Source: Leptasterias polaris
Taxonomy: Eukaryota > Echinodermata > Asteroidea > Forcipulatida > Asteriidae
Reading direction: 5' to 3'
Length of the DNA stretch: 64,000 nt
Assembly (NCBI GenBank): GCA_037783415.1
Contig: JAZGTN010000046.1
Span: 7,687,153 to 7,751,152 of the forward strand
Below, in pieces: positions 59,901 to 64,000 of this stretch; within the stretch, counting starts at the first letter, position 1, and every line of letters begins with the position of its first letter. The translations under genes and the position numbers were made by a program. Below the pieces are notes generated by a model. That model made no database searches and was not told the origin of the DNA. It saw nothing but the letters and a program-made list of their open reading frames with translations.

Positions 59901-62900
59901 TGTTCAGTACACCCATGTTTCTTAGTAAAGAATTAATCTCAGCGCATTCTGAGGGGTTTGAATTTTTTTCGTCTCAGAATACGCTCAGAATCAACCAGTT
60001 TGTTCAGTACACCCATGTTTCTTAGTAAAGAATTAATCTCAGCGCATTCTGAGGGGTTTGAATTTTTTTCGTCTCAGAATACGCTCAGAATCAACCAGTT
60101 TGTTCAGTACACCCATGTTTCTTAGTAAAGAATTAATCTCAGCGCATTCTGAGGGTTTGAATTTTTTTCGTCTCAGAATACGCTCAGAATCAACCAGTTT
60201 GTTCAGTACACCCATGTTTCTTAGTAAAGCAATTAATCTCAGGCGCGTTCTGAGGGGTTTGAATTTTTTTCGTCTCAGAATACGCTCAGAATCAACCAGT
60301 TTGTTCAGTACACCCATGTTTCTTAGTAAAGAATTAATCTCAGCGCATTCTGAGGGGTTTGAATTTTTTCGTCTCAGAATACGCTCAGAATCAACAGTTT
60401 GTTCAGTACACCCATGTTTCTTAGTAAAGAATTAATCTCGGCGCATTCTGAGGGGTTTGAATTTTTTTCGTCTCAGAATACGCTCAGAATCAACCAGTTT
60501 GTTCAGTACACCCATGTTTCTTAGTAAAGAATTAATCTCGGCGCATTCTGAGGGGTTTGAATTTTTTTCGTCTCAGAATACGCTCAGAATCAACCAGTTT
60601 GTTCAGTACACCCATGTTTCTTAGTAAAGAATTAATCTCGGCGCATTCTGAGGGGTTTGAATTTTTTTCGTCTCAGAATACGCTCAGAATCAACCAGTTT
60701 GTTCAGTACACCCATGTTTCTTAGTAAAGAATTAATCTCGGCGCATTCTGAGGGGTTTGAATTTTTTTCGTCTCAGAATACGCTCAGAATCAACCAGTTT
60801 GTTCAGTACACCATGTTTCTTAGTAAAGAATTAATCTCGGCGCATTCTGAGGGGTTTGAATTTTTTTCGTCTCAGAATACGCTCAGAATCAACCAGTTTG
60901 TTCAGTACACCCATGTTTCTTAGTAAAGAATTAATCTCAGCGCATTCTGAGGGGTTTGAATTTTTTTCGTCTCAGAATACGCTCAGAATCAACCAGTTTG
61001 TTCAGTACACCCATGTTTCTTAGTAAAGAATTAATCTCAGCGCATTCTGAGGGGTTTGAATTTTTTTCGTCTCAGAATACGCTCAGAATCAACCAGTTTG
61101 TTCAGTACACCCATGTTTCTTAGTAAAGAATTAATCTCGGCGCATTCTGAGGGGTTTGAATTTTTTTCGTCTCAGAATACGCTCAGAATCAACCAGTTTG
61201 TTCAGTACACCCATGTTTCTTAGTAAAGAATTAATCTCAGCGCATTCTGAGGGGTTTGAATTTTTTTCGTCTCCGATCACGCTCAGAATCAACCGTTTGT
61301 TCAGTACACCATGTTTCTTAGTAAAGAATTAATCTCAGCGCATTCTGAGGGGTTTGAATTTTTTTCGTCTCAGAATACGCTCAGAATCAACCAGTTTGTT
61401 CAGTACACCATGTTTCTTAGTAAAGAATTAATCTCAGCGCATTCTGAGGGGTTTGAATTTTTTTCGTCTCAGAATACGCTCAGAATCAACCAGTTTGTTC
61501 AGTACACCCATGTTTCTTAGTAAAGAATTAATCTCAGCGCGTTTTGAGGGTTTGAATTTTTTTCGTCTCAGATACGCTCAGAATCAACCAGTTTGTTCAG
61601 TACACCCATGTTTCTTAGTAAAGAATTAATCTCAGCGCGTTCTGAGGGGTTTGAATTTTTTCGTCTCAGAATACGCTCAGAATCAACCAGTTTGTTCAGT
61701 ACACCCATGTTTCTTAGTAAAGAATTAATCTCAGCGCGTTCTGAGGGGTTTGAATTTTTTTCGTCTCAGAATACGCTCAGAATCAACCAGTTTGTTCAGT
61801 ACACCCATGTTTCTTAGTAAAGAATTAATCTCAGCGCGTTCTGAGGGGTTTGAATTTTTTTCGTCTCAGAATACGCTCAGAATCAACCAGTTTGTTCAGT
61901 ACACCCATGTTTCTTAGTAAAGAATTAATCTCAGCGCGTTTTGAGGGGTTTGAATTTTTTTCGTCTCAGAATACGCTCAGAATCAACAGTTTGTTCAGTA
62001 CACCCATGTTTCTTAGTAAAGAATTAATCTCAGCGCGTTTCTGAGGGGTTTGAATTTTTTTCGTCTCAGAATACGCTCAGAATCAACCAGTTTGTTCAGT
62101 ACACCCATGTTTCTTAGTAAAGAATTAATCTCGCGCATTCTGAGGGGTTTGAATTTTTTTCGTCTCAGAATACGCTCAGAATCAACCAGTTTGTTCAGTA
62201 CACCCATGTTTCTTAGTAAAGAATTAATCTCAGCGCGTTCTGAGGGGTTTGAATTTTTTTCGTCTCCGATCACGCTCAGAATCAACCAGTTTGTTCAGTA
62301 CACCCATGTTTCTTAGTAAAGAATTAATCTCAGCGCATTCTGAGGGTTTGAATTTTTTTCGTCTCAGAATACGCTCAGAATCAACCAGTTTGTTCAGTAC
62401 ACCCATGTTTCTTAGTAAAGAATTAATCTCAGCGCATTCTGAGGGTTTGAATTTTTTTCGTCTCAGAATACGCTCAGAATCAACCAGTTTGTTCAGTACA
62501 CCCATGTTTCTTAGTAAAGAATTAATCTCAGCGCGTTTTGAGGGGTTTGAATTTTTTCGTCTCAGAATACGCTCAGAATCAACCAGTTTGTTCAGTACAC
62601 CCATGTTTCTTAGTAAAGAATTAATCTCAGCGCGTTTTGAGGGGTTTGAATTTTTTTCGTCTCAGATACGCTCAGAATCACCAGTTTGTTCAGTACACCC
62701 ATGTTTCTTAGTAAAGAATTAATCTCGCGCATTCTGAGGGGTTTGAATTTTTTTCGTCTCAGAATACGCTCAGAATCAACCAGTTTGTTCAGTACACCCA
62801 TGTTTCTTAGTAAAGAATTAATCTCAGCGCGTTCTGAGGGGTTTGAATTTTTTTCGTCTCCGAATACGCTCAGAATCAACCAGTTTGTTCAGTACACCCA

Positions 62901-63979
62901 TGTTTCTTAGTAAAGAATTAATCTCAGCGCGTTTTGAGGGGTTTGAATTTTTTTCGTCTCAGAATACGCTCAGAATCAACCAGTTTGTTCAGTACACCCA
63001 TGTTTCTTAGTAAAGAATTAATCTCAGCGCATTCTGAGGGGTTTGAATTTTTTTCGTCTCCGATCACGCTCAGAATCAACCAGTTTGTTCAGTACACCCA
63101 TGTTTCTTAGTAAAGAATTAATCTCAGCGCATTCTGAAGGGGTTTGAATTTTTTTCGTCTCAGAATACGCTCAGAATCAACCAGTTTGTTCAGTACACCC
63201 ATGTTTCTTAGTAAAGAATTAATCTCAGCGCGTTCTGAGGGGTTTGAATTTTTTTCGTCTCAGAATACGCTCAGAATCAACCAGTTTGTTCAGTACACCC
63301 ATGTTTCTTAGTAAAGAATTAATCTCAGCGCGTTTGAGGGGTTTGAATTTTTTTCGTCTCAGATACGCTCAGAATCAACCAGTTTGTTCAGTACACCCAT
63401 GTTTCTTAGTAAAGAATTAATCTCAGCGCGTTTTGAGGGGTTTGAATTTTTTTCGTCTCAGATACGCTCAGAATCAACCAGTTTGTTCAGTACACCCATG
63501 TTTCTTAGTAAGAATTAATCTCAGGCATTCTGAGGGGTTTGAATTTTTTTTCGTCTCAGAATACGCTCAGAATCAACCAGTTTGTTCAGTACACCCACTG
63601 TCTTCTAGTAACAGCAATTAATCTCAGCGCGTTCTGAGGGGTTTGAATTTTTTTCGTCTCCAGATCACGCTCAGAATCAACCAATTTGTTCAGTACCCCA
63701 TGTTTCTTAGTAAAGAATTAATCTCAGCGCCGTTTTGAGGGGTTTATAATTTTTTTGCGTCTCAGAATACGCTCAGAATCAACCGTTTGTTCAGAACACC
63801 CATGTTTCTTAGTAAAGAATTAATCTCAGCGCCATTCTGAGGGGTTTGAATTTTTTTCGTCTCCGATCACGCATCAGAATCAACCAGTTGTTCAGTACAC
63901 CCATCGTTCTTAGTAAAGAATTAATCTCAGCGCATCTGAGGGTTTGAATTTTTTTCGTCTCAGAATAACGCTCAGAATC
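56981..63979. repeat. Class-B block with many single-base indels
   Basis: From about 56981, monomers lose or gain single bases (T6 for T7, GAGGG for GAGGGG, CAGATACG for CAGAATACG, CACCATG for CACCCATG). The last 500 bases are worse (insertions near 63597-63612, 63660, 63730, 63755). Units shortened to 99 bp stay in frame and give chance open frames of 60-157 codons. Confidence 0.93.
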
Positions 63980-64000
63980 ACCAGTTTCCCCCCCTCCAGT
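63980..64000. other. Non-satellite end CCAGTTTCCCCCCCTCCAGT
   Basis: The monomer breaks off after CCAGTTT into a C run. It is probably low-quality sequence at a contig end and not a true array boundary. Confidence 0.5.

Larger units (their letters stand above)
36251..63979. repeat. 100-bp satellite array, about 277 monomers (~27.7 kb)
   Basis: The head-to-tail unit is exactly 100 bp over long stretches. Its fixed parts are TTAATCTC, GGGGTTTGAATTTTTTT, CGTCTCAGAATACGCTCAG, CCAGTTTGTTCA and GTTTCTTA. Two monomer classes alternate in blocks. Class A has GTGTTTGGAG, GAATGAACC, CACAACACCCTTG and AGTAAAAAAT. Class B has GCGC[AG]TTCTGAG, GAATCAACC, GTACACCCATG and AGTAAAGAAT. The array continues to the window end and probably beyond. 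No insertion interrupts it. Confidence 0.98.

Noticed and set aside
56872..63621. Many open frames of 60-157 codons with NFFRLRIRSES-like repeats
   Set aside because: They arise only where a 1-bp loss changes the 100-bp satellite period to 99 bp, keeping frame. They start at TTG, appear in several frames and on both strands, and coincide with the low-quality zone.
36251..63979. CRISPR array
   Set aside because: The whole 100-bp unit is conserved, with no repeat-plus-unique-spacer pattern, and the context is eukaryotic.
36251..63979. CENP-B box in the satellite monomer
   Set aside because: TTCGTCTCAGAATAC matches the first half of the consensus (TTCGNNNNA) but lacks the required CGGG end.

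Overview
This is eukaryotic, repeat-dominated genomic DNA, most likely from a marine invertebrate. Supporting signs are tRNA-derived SINEs, a LINE remnant, hAT, Harbinger-like, pogo-like and foldback DNA elements, frequent ACATGTA words, and almost no intact coding sequence. The repeat style reminds me of echinoderm or other invertebrate-deuterostome genomes, but nothing here fixes the species. I see no prokaryotic gene organisation, rRNA gene, functional tRNA or CRISPR array.

Layout. 0-1.4 kb: a probable last coding exon with nine copies of a 10-residue acidic/proline repeat. 1.8-3.35 kb: a decayed minus-strand non-LTR reverse transcriptase. 3.4-6.5 kb: no recognisable gene. 6.5-7.7 kb: clustered short palindromes, then a ~150-bp tandem repeat whose units carry inverted ETS-like sites. 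8.18-15.43 kb: a ~7.25-kb inverted-repeat-bounded element. It holds a nested stack: a TA-flanked pogo-like element, a SINE inside it, and a Harbinger-like MITE in the TAA tail of that SINE. 15.8-17.9 kb: long C and G runs, a foldback, a LINE-like 3' tail and a second SINE.

18.0-20.6 kb: a remnant of the same satellite that fills the end of the window, split by a 1.8-kb terminal-inverted-repeat element containing a broken THAP domain. 21.2-23.1 kb: a foldback element with ~570-bp arms holding about 25 copies of a NotI-site-containing palindrome and a poly-G/poly-C core. 24.3-25.1 kb: a degenerate RecQ-type helicase. 27.35-30.48 kb: a complete but frameshifted hAT transposon with exact 8-bp target duplications. 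30.5-34.96 kb: a second 4.46-kb element with a 17-bp inverted repeat, a 6-bp flanking duplication and no recognised protein.

35.9-64.0 kb: a ~28-kb, 100-bp-monomer satellite (about 277 copies) made of two monomer classes with higher-order repeats of ~1.3, 2.1, 2.6 and 3.5 kb. Its left edge is nearly identical to the 18.2-18.5 kb remnant. From ~56.98 kb onward single-base indels rise abruptly, which looks like falling consensus quality toward a contig end.

There is no operon-like cooperation between genes. The window is best read as a transposon graveyard beside a large, recently homogenised satellite, possibly pericentromeric or otherwise heterochromatic.
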